This document shows, piece by piece, positions 11,855 to 22,410 of a stretch of 64,000 nucleotides of DNA (positions are counted from its first letter, which is position 1; each line of letters begins with the position of its first letter). Source of the DNA: Bicyclus anynana (taxonomy: Eukaryota; Arthropoda; Insecta; Lepidoptera; Nymphalidae); the NCBI RefSeq assembly GCF_947172395.1, contig NC_069087.1, positions 10,311,107 through 10,375,106 of the forward strand, in the 5' to 3' direction. The position numbers and the translations under genes are program-made. Under the pieces are notes generated by a model. The model did not search any database. It saw nothing but the letters and a program-made list of their open reading frames with translations, and was not told where the DNA came from.

Positions 11855-12255
11855 CGGGCTGTTGCAGGCAGCGAGGCAGCGTGATGTTGAGCGCCGAGTG
11901 TAGGGCGGGCGGGCGGCCGGTGCAGGACACCTGAGGGCGCAGCGAGGGTGAGGGCGCGCGGGGACGCTGCAGATTCACTTTCGTCCGTCCGCGGCCGCCG
12001 CCACGCCAGTGAGAGAAAGTTGGCCGCGGTGAGCGAACGAGTCCCGCGAGTCGAGCGGCGCGCGCCGCACCGACCCACTGTACGAGTGTATACGCGCGAT
12101 ATCGCCCTTGTAAAGTGTAAACACCAGATGCACATGTAGCTGCGATTTAAACATTTTTTTGTAAAGCTACATTAACATTTGTGAAGTTCAAAACATTTTG
12201 TGAAGAAAGTTGACTTTGTATTTTAAAAAAAACTTTAGTATTAAAAAAAGGAACT
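11855..12255 (+). other. 5' leader of the first exon with two uORFs
   Basis: GC-rich from about 11841 to 12090, then AT-rich up to the coding start. Two ATG upstream ORFs are visible: 11884-11934 (16 codons plus TGA) and 12128-12139 (ATG CAC ATG TAG). Neither overlaps the main ORF, so both could limit re-initiation at 12256. The boundary at 11855 is inferred from the TATA box. A leader intron cannot be excluded. Confidence 0.5.
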
Positions 12256-12526
12256 ATGCAGTGCTATGCGAAGTTGTCGCCGAAGCGCGAGCCTCCGGAG
12301 CACGTTTACGAGATGGAGATGATGGGCGGTGCGAGGAGGCTGGAGCTGCCGGCGCCCCCGGGCAAGGAGTTCCGCGCGCCGTGCCTGCTGCCGGCGCCGG
12401 CGCCTCCGCCGCAGCCGACGCACTCGGTGATCCAGTGCATGCGACCGCCGCCACCACCGCCGCCGCCGCCGCGTCTGCACAAACCTCCCATCTTTGAGGA
12501 ACCATCCAGCTCCATTCCAGATCTAG
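12256..12526 (+). CDS. E75: Probable isoform-specific first coding exon of nuclear receptor E75
   Basis: The exon encodes 90 complete codons plus one base (phase 1). An in-frame TGA at 12211 and an A at -3 support the ATG. The peptide has an acidic/methionine-rich start (EHVYEMEMMGG, residues 15-25), proline-rich blocks (31-54), nine prolines in a row (64-72) and a C-terminus SSSIPDL. Codon use is strongly GC-rich, unlike the surroundings. In insect E75 (an NR1D-type, heme-binding receptor that represses transcription in the ecdysone cascade) alternative first exons with unrelated N-termini join a common exon that opens with the DNA-binding domain. A tail of IPDL plus a split glutamate codon fits that junction as I remember it. 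E75 acts in the nucleus with partners such as HR3. No zinc-finger exon is in the window, so the assignment rests on this N-terminus alone. Another proline-rich regulator is the alternative. Confidence 0.6.
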
Positions 12527-12532
12527 GTGAGT
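12527..12532 (+). other. Splice donor
   Basis: GTGAGT follows exon sequence ...CTAG, giving the consensus AG|GTGAGT. Without splicing the frame would read on only to a stop at 12577-12579. Confidence 0.85.
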
Positions 12533-12589
12533 CTAAAATTTCAGCAGCACGTGCAGCAGCTATTTCTTCAATATATTGACCTGATCTAC

Positions 12590-12680
12590 ATTATCAGCCG
12601 CTCGACGTTTACTACTGAACACAGGCCTTTATTAAGGACTTCAAAACAACGAGCTGCCTTGCCGCTGGATTCATTTCAGA
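12590..12680 (-). mobile_element. Decayed RTE-type LINE 3' fragment
   Basis: The text ttatcagccgctcgacgt ... acaggcct ... aaggacttc parallels the RTE-like fragments at 41855-42045 and 45795-46013 but is strongly diverged. It begins only about 60 bases after the splice donor. Confidence 0.5.
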
Positions 12681-15329
12681 TTTCCAGAAAAATTCAAGCA
12701 AGGACACGTAGCTGATTATATCTCGAAGTATCATTATATACGTACGGATAAATGCAATGGTGTATTAATTTACAATGCCATGATAGTTTGCAATTTTACT
12801 TTGCCTTGACCATCGCAGGTTTCTATACTTCCTGCTTCGGAAAATTGTAACACGGCGTTTACAGTTACATAGCAATTTCCGGGTGATGACGGCGATTGAT
12901 GAAGGTCGCGTTTATTCCAATTACGTATAATATATGCTTTGATCGTACTATATTATATATTGTGTAAACGTAAACATTCAGCAAAGTTGCGTGTGTCCGC
13001 ACATAGATAAAGAAGATATAATGTCGAATGAGGAAAGAATAATTTTTGTACTGTTCAAGGTAAAATGACTGATTAAAAATGTTGGAGTCTCAAGTTTTTG
13101 ATTAAATCCTCTTTATGTGCGTAGTAAAAATTTTGAGTAGGTACGTCATGATCGGGCACGATCACCTTTTAGTAAGGTAGTCTAGGAAAAGAACTGAAAT
13201 TTGCGGATTTATAGATTTTCTACCTTCGAAGGAATTAAAAGCTGCTAAGTATATTGATTTTTAATTCAGATCTACGAGTAAGTTCCTCAGGAATGCGGAA
13301 GAAATAATACAAGTATCTATAGTAAAAAAACATTATATATAAACGGTTGTAAAGATTTTTTGTGATTGTAATAATTGTCGGTACTTTAGAAAATTGTCTA
13401 CGCTCATAGATGTTAGGATGCGATAGCTAATCTGTAGGCTACGTTCATATTGGCGCATAGGCGAAGTCGTCGCGGCCTCAGACTAAATACCTTTGGACTT
13501 GTATCTCACTCAAATTCACTAATAAAATTATCTGTCAGTTTTTGATACGGTTACGATTCGGTGGGGGACGAGGTAAACTCACACATCGAGAATATTTAAA
13601 CACCAAATCAATAAATGCCTGGCGTTGATCGTGTCGGACGTATCGCATCAAACGGTTTTTTAAATTTTACGTTAGATAAAATCCGTTCGATGCGATCCGT
13701 ACGATGCAGTTAAGTGGACGCACTTGTATGAGTTTCTTTACAATTATACTGCGATTCTTTTGATGTTCACACTACACACAAGTATAACAACCATGATGAA
13801 AAATATTACAACAATGAAACATTGATTGTATAGAAACAGTTTTTATAAACGCGTTAGATCGTTGATCGTATACTTTGACAGAGAGGTAACGTCTAGTGAG
13901 GCAGGTCACTATATAACTCGTCTGAAGTCGCGGCATGTAATACACGTTAGATTAGTTAAGAAGAGAGCCTGGAACAGCCACACTTTCATGATTTTATTAA
14001 AGCTGAAAGTTCGTCGGCCCTTGTTGGTACCAAGTGGTAAGTATATCATAGGTTTAATATTTTCTTACATAGTATTTGAAAATAATATCTCCAGTAGCTT
14101 AAAGGATCTCTTGTAAAACTTTACCATTATGCTGTCAATAATATTGACCGTGTATAGGCACCCTTAGATCCACCGTACATATAGGATATGTTCGTACTCC
14201 ATTACTTTTTCATACTCGCATTTTCTTAATGTTTAATGAATAATTTTTATTCGTTTATCTTATAAGCTAAGTATTGGAATATAAGATAACAAGTATTGGG
14301 AAAAGCCTATGCAATTACATGGAATATTACTACGTAATTGAAGTAAAGGCTTCTTGGATTCCTGCTTAATGTTTTATTTTATGTAATAAAAACATTTTGT
14401 TACCCATTTGGTACATTCTTAATTTATATTATCAGCACAATCTTCCCCGCCAAGGTGACATAGATTGCCAAATTCATTGACTCTCGTCAGTCCATTGCTA
14501 CGTTTGTCTGTTTAAAACAAAAACAATCAGTACTAGAAGTTTTTCAGGAGAGAAAAAAGCGTCGACCACTTATTTATATTTAGCTAGACCCCGCAAACTG
14601 ATCGGATGGAAGCGTGTCTGAAATATTATTAGTAAATTGTATTATTATATTTGAATCGATGATTATAAAAATGGGGATTCTCTTTTAGAGATACCCAACC
14701 TCCCTAACGAAACTTAGGTTGTGTTCATTGAAACCTCCTTGGTGGTCATGTTGGTACTTTTTCAGGAGGCTTTTTCGAGATCTCTTAAGCCTCTCGCTCT
14801 GGCAGCTCGCAATTTTGGAATTATTGGATAGAATATGGATTTAACCCCACTTAGTGGGATAAGGGAAAGGAGATGATGATTGATTTAACCCTACCGAGTA
14901 GTGGCGATTGAAACTATTTTTAATATTACTAAATAACTCTCGTGCAGTACGTCGTAGATAGAAAATTATGTTATGGTAGGAGTTCCTAAATAACATGCAA
15001 GACTTCCTAATTTCATTATAGGTGTGTGTCCGGTGGTAGGAAACTAAAGTACCTAAGTTAGTAATAATTTAGATACAATTATTGTGATTAATTATCCTCA
15101 TCAGGCAATTTTAAAAGGCAGGTTTATAGGTGAGGGAAGTCTAGATCGTCCACGATTATATGTAGGTATACTTATATTTATTATTAAGGAAATACCGATT
15201 TAAGTGTGCCTAAGAAGTAAGCATTTGCCTTAGATCGCCTCGTATCGATTCGCGGTGGAATGTTAATTGGGGGGCACGTTTGTGAAAAATTATTGTGTAT
15301 ACAAAGTTTTCGCGAGTGCTTTATTAAAT
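12681..15329. other. AT-rich intronic stretch
   Basis: Contains an imperfect inverted repeat at 13638-13700 (arms of about 23 bases around atcgcatc.aacgg), probably part of a small TIR element. Reading frames near 13826-14116 show no family features. Otherwise nothing recognised. Confidence 0.45.
13638..13700. repeat. Imperfect inverted repeat
   Basis: Arms acgtatcgcatcaaacgg (from 13638) and its near-complement ending at 13700 pair with about 3 mismatches around a short AT loop. Likely the core of a non-autonomous DNA element. Confidence 0.55.
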
Positions 15330-15510
15330 AAATATCGCAAGGTCAGTGCGACGAACGCGTGGTGACGCCGCGTCATTCGGTGTCATTAAGGTCAGTGTGA
15401 CATTGGTCCGATAGCAGTGACAAAATAATAGTCGCTCGTATCTTATCACAATGTCAGAAGCGCGGGCGCAGGTGCGGATGACCCCTGCACCCTCGGTGTA
15501 CCTGATTGAG
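15330..15510. promoter_or_regulatory. GC-richer patch with two AAGGTCA half sites
   Basis: AAGGTCA occurs at 15339-15345 and 15388-15394, each followed by GTG.GAC. This heptamer is the core bound by monomeric nuclear receptors such as E75, HR3 and FTZ-F1. The second is followed after 3 bases by TGACAT, close to an inverted half site. Function is inferred. Confidence 0.35.
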
Positions 15511-15694
15511 CACATGTGACTTATATGACTCATCAAATTGTACAATACATTGTAAGATTTTCATTGTTTGGGAAAATACTATTTATACGATGTAAAACAC
15601 TACACGTGCAAAGAGAAACTTTAGGTCTAGGACTTCTATCATATTTTTACATTTTGGTAAAAATACGGTCAGAATTTTTGAACACTTTTCCTAC

Positions 15695-15880
15695 TAGCGG
15701 ACGCCTCTCGCTTTTACCTGCATAGTTCCAGTTTCCGTGGGAATACAGGGACAAAATATAGCTTATGTTACTCGCTAATAATCTAGCCTTACATTGGTGA
15801 AAGAATTTTCAAAATCGATTTCGTGGTTTAGGCATGAAAGCGTAACAAACGGACAAAAAAACCTCTTCTTTCTTTCTTAG
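15695..15880 (-). mobile_element. Helitron-like element, 5' part decayed
   Basis: Begins ACTAGCGGACGCC on the plus strand, then gtttccgtgggaatacaggg and tttcaaaatcgatttcg, the body of the 'gggaatacgggg' family. Minus orientation. Confidence 0.65.
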
Positions 15881-16375
15881 TCGGGAAATCGGCCCCACGA
15901 CGGGTTCAATTCTTTGCCTCGAGTTCATCGAAGTCATCAAGGGAGCGTTCCAGAATTATGTCGTCATAAGACAGGTTGTTATTCTATTTTAGGAAGACTG
16001 TTTAGCTTAGGGTGTAGTAGTAACAGAGAAAAAAACAAAGCGTTTGTATGTGTAAACTCCTTTAGTTTACATATATATTTCACGCGGTATTCACCGATAT
16101 GTAGTGATTTATGAGCAAGTTTTTAGTATATCATTTGTCAAGATTTTGTATAAATTGATTGAATTATGATACTCATTTTATTCTCTTATTATGATTAACA
16201 CAATATAACTTAAATTATAATAAATTAACACTAAGAATAATATTTAAAAAAACTATGATTACGGTTGTAAATAAATAAAATTTCCGGAAAAAATCAAGCC
16301 GCCTAGAAGCTTTCATCGAAAACATGCATTGTTGAATATTCTTCTTTTTTAGATTTTAAATTTAATAAAGAGGAA

Positions 16376-16457
16376 AGATTTGATTGTTTGTTTGTTTGCA
16401 TGGAGTATGCCTTAAACTACTGAACCACGCGGGTAAAACCGCGCGTCGTCTGCTAGT
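16376..16457 (+). mobile_element. Helitron-like deletion derivative
   Basis: A 5' piece (tttgtttgtttgcatgg) joins directly to the 3' hairpin (cacgcgggtaaaaccgcgcg) and CTAGT. The middle of the element is missing. Confidence 0.65.
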
Positions 16458-16529
16458 CTATATCTTTTGAGTTTAATTTACTATACCCATTTTGTCTTCA
16501 AACATGGTCACGTACAAAGACAGTTTATA

Positions 16530-16567
16530 TTGATTTTCACGCGGACGTATTCACGGGCGTCGGCTAG
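16530..16567 (+). mobile_element. Helitron-like 3' end fragment
   Basis: cacgcggacgtattcacggg then cgtcggctagt: hairpin and CTAGT terminus only. Confidence 0.65.
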
Positions 16568-17814
16568 TATTAAATAAACTACATACAACGTTACTTCAAC
16601 GATGAGTTCTTGTTTCCTATAATACGTAGGTTTAGTTTCCTTCTACATCTAGTTCTGGTTTCGCAATAGTACCTATACAATGCGGCTGTGCAATGCATAG
16701 ATTAATCCACATACAAGGCAAGAGGCAACCGTGGTATGTACCTATTATGTTATCACCATAACCTTCTATAAGAGTGAATTACTTCCTGGTGATACAAGCG
16801 ATAAGTCATTTTGTATTTCGTTTGATATTTGCAAACTCTATGATCTAATTACTTACGGCAACATTGTTTACATTGGCCATAGATGTAGTACTGATGTGGA
16901 TATATCGTTTATAATGTGTATTAATTAAAGTGACTGGTCCGATATTTGACCAGCTAAATACCATATCTGCCAGCCAATTAACTTATTTTGAAGTATGTCA
17001 GCCACCTAATATAATGAAAACAATAAGAACTGCATTTTTCGTATTCCGTAAAGTCTATTATCAGCAAAAAATATCACAATGTCAACTGGGCAATAATAAA
17101 TAAATAAATAAATAAATATTTCACCTTTTCTATGATATTCACAAAGGATTGTTTGTCAATAGGCACCGGATGACACTTTGTACCTATAATCTCAATTTTG
17201 GTCGGTTAGTATTAAATAAATAGTAAAGACGAAATCACGTGACTTTGAGAATTACTAACTACAGCAAAATATATTAAATTCTGATCCTGTAGCTTGTGAT
17301 GATAACACAGAATAATTTTTCATACTTAAGTCATAGACTAATAACAAGCAGACGGTATCTCGTTGTCAAACAACTGAAGCACCATAATGACGCCGAGTAT
17401 GTATGAGTATGTGTGAGTGTAAAGTGTATTGCCAGATATAGGAAATTAATGGCGGTCTGTCTATATATGTGCATCTTTGTACATGTCGGCGTGTACGTAT
17501 ACATATATGTAGGTAAACTGGCACAATTGGGGTGCTTCACATTTTAGCTTATGAAACGGTGTCTGGACTTTTTATTACATCTATGAGAGGTACTCCCTTA
17601 GGGTACTTTGGTAACGTAGTATGATATGAAGATAAATTTTTGCGTATTTGTTTTGATGATGTCAATTTTATTGTCTTGTCAGGTAACACATCGTAGTAAA
17701 GTTTGTTATATGTTTAAATTGAAACCGCTAATCTATACAGATAAATAGAGTCTCTGATTGTAATTTTAAATTAATAACTTTTCCCTAAATACATGGGGTT
17801 TGAAAGTACGGTAC
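16568..17814. other. AT-rich intronic stretch
   Basis: Holds an (AAAT)n microsatellite at about 17095-17118 and TATG-rich low-complexity DNA around 17397-17515. No gene recognised. Confidence 0.45.
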
Positions 17815-17891
17815 TTATATTTCTGTTTGATGATTCGATATTTCTACAGAACTGAGATCTACGAGGGTGAAACCGCAGGGCATAGCTAGTG
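17815..17891 (+). mobile_element. Helitron-like 3' end fragment
   Basis: gatctacgagggtgaaaccg then cagggcatagctagt: the terminal hairpin is degraded but the CTAGT end is intact. Confidence 0.55.
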
Positions 17892-18284
17892 ACAAACTAA
17901 AATCCGCAGCAAATAACTACGCATGTTTGTATAGTATAATATGACAACGTACCAGTATAGCTAGATAATAAACGATAGAATACACAGGGAAGTGGCAGGC
18001 AACCTTGCCGGAGGTCACCTCGCGTCACTCGCAACACTTATAAATTGTAATACATTGCTTCATACTGCAGATACGTGTCATATTAATTAGATTTACCTAA
18101 ACTTTCAAAAGATAAATGATGAATACTTGCCAGAAAGTGTGCTTGTCGCACAATGTTTGATACCTCTTTCAAGAGTCAAACGAACTGTCACCGTACCCAT
18201 GCTATCTGAAAAACACTTTAAGTGTTAAAAGTTTACTCATCTCTATAGTGCAACATAGCTTACAATTTTTAGGTACGTAGATCA

Positions 18285-18467
18285 GACTTTTTGTATATTT
18301 GTTGGTTACGATTGAACTCAAAAACTACTCAACCGATTTTAAATAGTGTTTCACCAATAAAAGGCTAAATCTTGACCTAGAAAAGTAGAATAGGCTATAA
18401 TTATTTGATCCACGTATTCTCCCAGGACCGCAAACTACGCGGGCAAAGTCACGGGGCGTCTGATAGT
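18285..18467 (+). mobile_element. Helitron-like element, diverged
   Basis: Includes aaactactcaaccgatttta, an aggctataa motif and the end tacgcgggcaaagtcacggg followed by cgtctgatagt (CTAGT to ATAGT). Confidence 0.6.
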
Positions 18468-18654
18468 TATGTATATAAAAAAGTCGGTTTAGCTACAACA
18501 TTTACCTGCTAAATATATCTGATTTGTATATCGAATTTGGCAGATAGATATGCTGTAATAAGCCTGGAATAGCTACCTACTTTTATTCTTGTAAACCACG
18601 CTACTGGCTGGTGAATGGATAAACGTGGCATTTAATACTGTAACTCGTTAGGTA

Positions 18655-19003
18655 TCATTATTATCATTATCAGCTTATTATAATGACCCACTATAGGCCC
18701 ATTATAGGAGGGGACATGAAGCCTAGACCCACCACACCGCTCCAATGCAAGTTGTCGCGCTTAGAGTAATTAAATTCACTAATGATCAATATGATCAGAT
18801 GTTAGTGATAATGACCGGGATCGAAGGCTGACCGTGCTCTCCGAGGCACATGGATGTAACATCGCCAATTCCTCAATTCCCAGCTGAAAATTTGCTCTGA
18901 AATTTTCTAGAAAGATAGAAAAGCTCAGTGTTTCATAGCCCGACTCAAGATTCGAATTGTGATCCGAAACCGCATAGGCTTACCACTGCACCGATGAGGC
19001 AGT
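18655..19003 (-). mobile_element. tRNA-derived SINE (family B)
   Basis: On the minus strand the head reads actgcctcatcggtgcagtg gtaagcc (A-box-like) with a degraded B box GTTCGAATCTT region near 18950, followed by a body ending in ggagcggtgtggtgggtc. This is the best preserved copy of a family with partial relatives at 37805-37975, 38195-38472 and 42650-42976. Confidence 0.7.
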
Positions 19004-19349
19004 AAGTTATAGGAAAATGAAATAAGATTTCAAAATATTTCTAAGCATATCAGGGTCGGTAACAAATAACAAACGAACTCGAGTTAAATTCTCCCCACCG
19101 ACCCTGCCTCCGTCGGCCTTCACTTTGATCCCTGCCACCCCTTATTAATTTGACCGAGCACAGGTCACGGTCATTTGTATTTAACGTATAATGTGATTGA
19201 CATTGAAAATTTAAGTAAAGGAATAAAGTGGGTAGGTACAATATAAAATACAAATGAAATGTTTTTATTGCGGAATAAATTTTAGTCGCTGCAATTGAGC
19301 AATATTACCGCCGCGTCGCATTGTACCCTAAGGAAAAATACTCGTATCT

Positions 19350-19560
19350 ATTATTATAACGACCGCATGGAGCAGTGGACAATGAACCTGCTTTCTATAT
19401 CCACGGCCGTGGGTTCGATTCCCACAACTGGAAAATATTCGTGTGATGAACATGGGTGTTTTCCAGTGTCTGGGTGTGTATATGAATAATATAAGTATGT
19501 ATGTGTATGTAAATGTATATGATGAAACAGCAATTACTTAGCACACATAACACAAGATGT
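19350..19560 (+). mobile_element. tRNA-derived SINE (family D)
   Basis: ggagcagtggacaatgaacc (A box) and GGTTCGATTCCC (B box) are followed by the body gtgatgaacatgggtg ... gtgtctgggtgtgta and a TA-rich tail with acataacaca. A well-known lepidopteran SINE layout. ORFs across it on both strands are incidental. Confidence 0.75.
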
Positions 19561-19926
19561 GTGTAGATGTTGTGCAAGGTCTTCGGGATTGTAACGATCT
19601 GAACGTTTAAACGAACTATGATAAAATCATGACCAATAGGTACCGAATTCAAGAAACCGGAAGAAATATGGGCTGAGCAACGGATAACCCAGTTACCTAT
19701 ATTATACGAATGTTTCACCTCGATTTTGCATAAAATACTAAAACGAGTAGTTGTCAAGTACACGGTACAGTACAGTGATTTATATAAAATCGTTATTTTT
19801 AGATTTGCACATCCGTCATCGGAGCGAATCGGCGGTTCTCATGGTCAAAGCACACGAACTGAAAATACTGCCGGTGTCGGTCTATTATAGGAAGCAAAAT
19901 TAACCTATCATACGTCCAAGTGTACA

Positions 19927-19941
19927 ACAAGGTCAAGGTCC
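19927..19941 (+). promoter_or_regulatory. Overlapping nuclear-receptor half sites
   Basis: ACAAGGTCAAGGTCC contains AAGGTCA and, offset by 6, TCAAGGTCC, one base from the FTZ-F1 consensus YCAAGGYCR. Lies about 7.4 kb into the presumed intron. Binding is inferred. Confidence 0.3.
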
Positions 19942-21360
19942 GCTCGTAACAAGCAATTTTCTGTCGGTTATGTAGTCGCCCCGGCGTCGTCCAAAATTTA
20001 AACGTTCAAGAGTACACTTGAAACTAAACGAAACGTGATGTTTGTAATTTCAATATGTTTATGATGCTCGTTTATACTAACTAAACGTTTTTGCGGTCCA
20101 TAGTTATTTCAGAAATGCTGGTATGATGTCTGGGTATTTAAGTTCATAGCATTAGTATTGCTTTCATATTTTCAAACAAAACTCAAAACTCAATGCAGGT
20201 TGTTATTTAAGATTTTCATGCTATACAGTTAGGTACATGAGTGATACACGATCTACAGGTGCCACATAGAAATCGAGAAAAATAAAACACCTAGCATACG
20301 ATTTTTGTCTTTGTCCTTTTTACGAATTCAGAAAAATGCATCCTAAATATAGTAGGCCAAATAAACGTAATATATATATATAACGTAATACATATATATA
20401 TAATAATAAGCTCTTTTGAATGTTTATGTTGTTATGTTATTAATTTGAATTGAAATAGAAAATACAAGTAGTAAATCCTACGCTTGAAATCTCGCTTCTA
20501 AAAATGTTGTTTTTTGCATCTGCGCTATTGCTGCAGTACTTGAAGGTCACTGATAAGAAATCTCCTTATTGCAAACTGTATGCAATTCACACAAGTAGGT
20601 AACACGTTTTTTACAGATGTATTAAAGCAAATTGATTTATTGCTGACTTTTGAAAATAGTTGCGTTTTATTTTATTTAGATGAAATAGTTACAGAATTAA
20701 ATATTACGGCACTAGGTCCACCCGCTTTGATGCTGCGTGATGATTCTGAGCTCCATATCCTGACTTATAAGGACAGAGGCGTAGCCTTAAAGTGGGCCAT
20801 TCAAATTGGCTGATATCGATGATGTATGAAATCGATCAAATTATTACCTCGCGTTAGATATAAAAAACTATTCATGGATTATTTCTTGAAATATTATGAT
20901 TTTTATTCATATGTTTTATTATTGGTTCTTATTTACGTCAATGTCTAAAACAATGAGAAATACGGCAACAATATATTGAACCTAACAATATGAGTGTTTA
21001 TGAAATTCAATGCCATGTGACTAAGAATCATGTGGGCTACTTCCAACAACACTATACTAAAGCAATTCAAAGAATAGATGAACAGTAGGTAAAATGTATT
21101 TTAACAAATGAAACATGTTTACATGGGTTTGTTTTCTAAATTATTATAAACTGTATCTAATAATTTAGTAAAAGTAAGAAAATAATTGATTTAATTTAAT
21201 TAAAACAAGCATAGTACACTTGATGTTAAGTGAACATCGCTTATGATCGCTTTAGCACCTTAAAGCCAACAGTCAAAATCGACTAACTCCAGTCAGATCG
21301 CTAAATTCCCAAAACGTGATCTCTATTTTTTTAGTATGTTGTTTGGGACCATTAGAGCTT
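19942..21360. other. AT-rich intronic stretch
   Basis: Contains a short (TA)n duplication at 20369-20406. A 77-codon ORF at 20580-20813 has no recognisable domain and no neighbouring splice context. Nothing else identified. Confidence 0.45.
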
Positions 21361-21367
21361 TTTTTAA

Positions 21368-21429
21368 TTTTTTTCGTTTAATTTGGTATGGTATATTCAA
21401 ATATACCATACCAAATGAAATGAAAAAAA
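21368..21429. repeat. Long near-perfect inverted repeat
   Basis: Arms 21381-21397 and 21400-21416 (atttggtatggtatatt) are exact reverse complements around 2 bases. The pairing continues outward about 13 bases with one mismatch and one G.T pair, giving roughly 30-bp arms. Confidence 0.85.
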
Positions 21430-22220
21430 TAAATATGTTGGTTTGCCAACAAGACATCACAAATGAAAATTGCTAATACGCGAAATTGTTTAGAACCACG
21501 TACACTTCTTCACATGGTAAGTTCGTTTGATAATAATAATCATATTGTGGGATTTTATAGCTAAATAAATTGAACTTCATAGTTAAATTTTTCTATTTTA
21601 AAATTATAATATTTAAATAGTAAAAAGAGTACAACAGTTACTTAAGCTAACTTATCCTAATAACTGTACAAATCTTGCCCACGTCGAACGACGGCAAGAA
21701 TATTAGCTGCATTTCCGCCTTGGACAGCCAGGCTGATCCTTTGCGCAAAAACTCAGCCAGCACTTTAGTCACCAGTCGAGACATATAACCGCCGTGAAAT
21801 ATTTCAGAAAAAATATTTTGGCACTGCGATTAATAGATAAATAATATTTGTTATTAAATTTTTTATGGATCCAAAAAATTCTTCCAATAATAGACTGTCT
21901 ACCTTTATTTATGAGTCTTTTAATAAGCATTTTCCGTCATACCACACTTGTTGTTGGATTAATCAAACTCACGCCCCTGACCCACGCACTCGGCGCGCGT
22001 TGCCATGGTCACGGCCGATCGATGTAGGGATGCATCCGGAAAGCGTCTGCTCAAGGCGTTACGTCTCACGGTCGCCGAGGGGTTGGTCCTTGGTAAAAAT
22101 ACTAGTTATATAGTCGGAGTTAAATTATTTGTGGCAATGTGTATTAAAAGCAAATATTAAAAACGTATAAATACGAGGAAACAAACAAATATATTTATTT
22201 TAGCATTTATTTAACAAGTA
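21430..22220. other. Intronic stretch with a GC-richer patch
   Basis: The patch at about 21970-22090 (gcactcggcgcgcgttgcca) lies in an ORF of 82 codons (21865-22113) that shows no family features. A candidate small regulatory island. Confidence 0.35.
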
Positions 22221-22410
22221 ACTAGCTGATGCCGTGCGGTTTCACCCGCGTGGTTCTCGTTACCGTAGGAATACGGGGATATAGGCTTTCTCGATAAATG
22301 GGCTGTCTAACACTGAATGAATTTCTCAAATCGGACAAGTAGTTCCTGAGATTAGCGCGTTCAAGCAAGTAAACAAACAAACTTTTCAGCATTATAATAT
22401 TAGAATAGAT
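22221..22410 (-). mobile_element. Helitron-like element, near full length
   Basis: Plus strand reads ACTAGCTGATGCCGTGCGG ... ggaatacgggg ... gattagcgcgttcaagc ... ATAATATTAGAATAGAT: intact CTAGT 3' end and 5' end in minus orientation. Confidence 0.8.

Noticed and set aside
12241..12515. Minus-strand and alternative-frame ORFs over the first exon
   Set aside because: They are shadows of the GC-rich coding exon. Only the 12256 frame has an upstream stop, good start context and a splice donor in phase.
17095..17118. Regular short repeat that might suggest a CRISPR array
   Set aside because: It is an (AAAT)n microsatellite with no unique spacers. No repeat-spacer array was seen anywhere.
20580..20813. 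77-codon ORF beginning MQFTQVGNTFF
   Set aside because: The composition is passable, but there is no domain, no neighbouring exon and no promoter. The length is within chance expectation for 64 kb.
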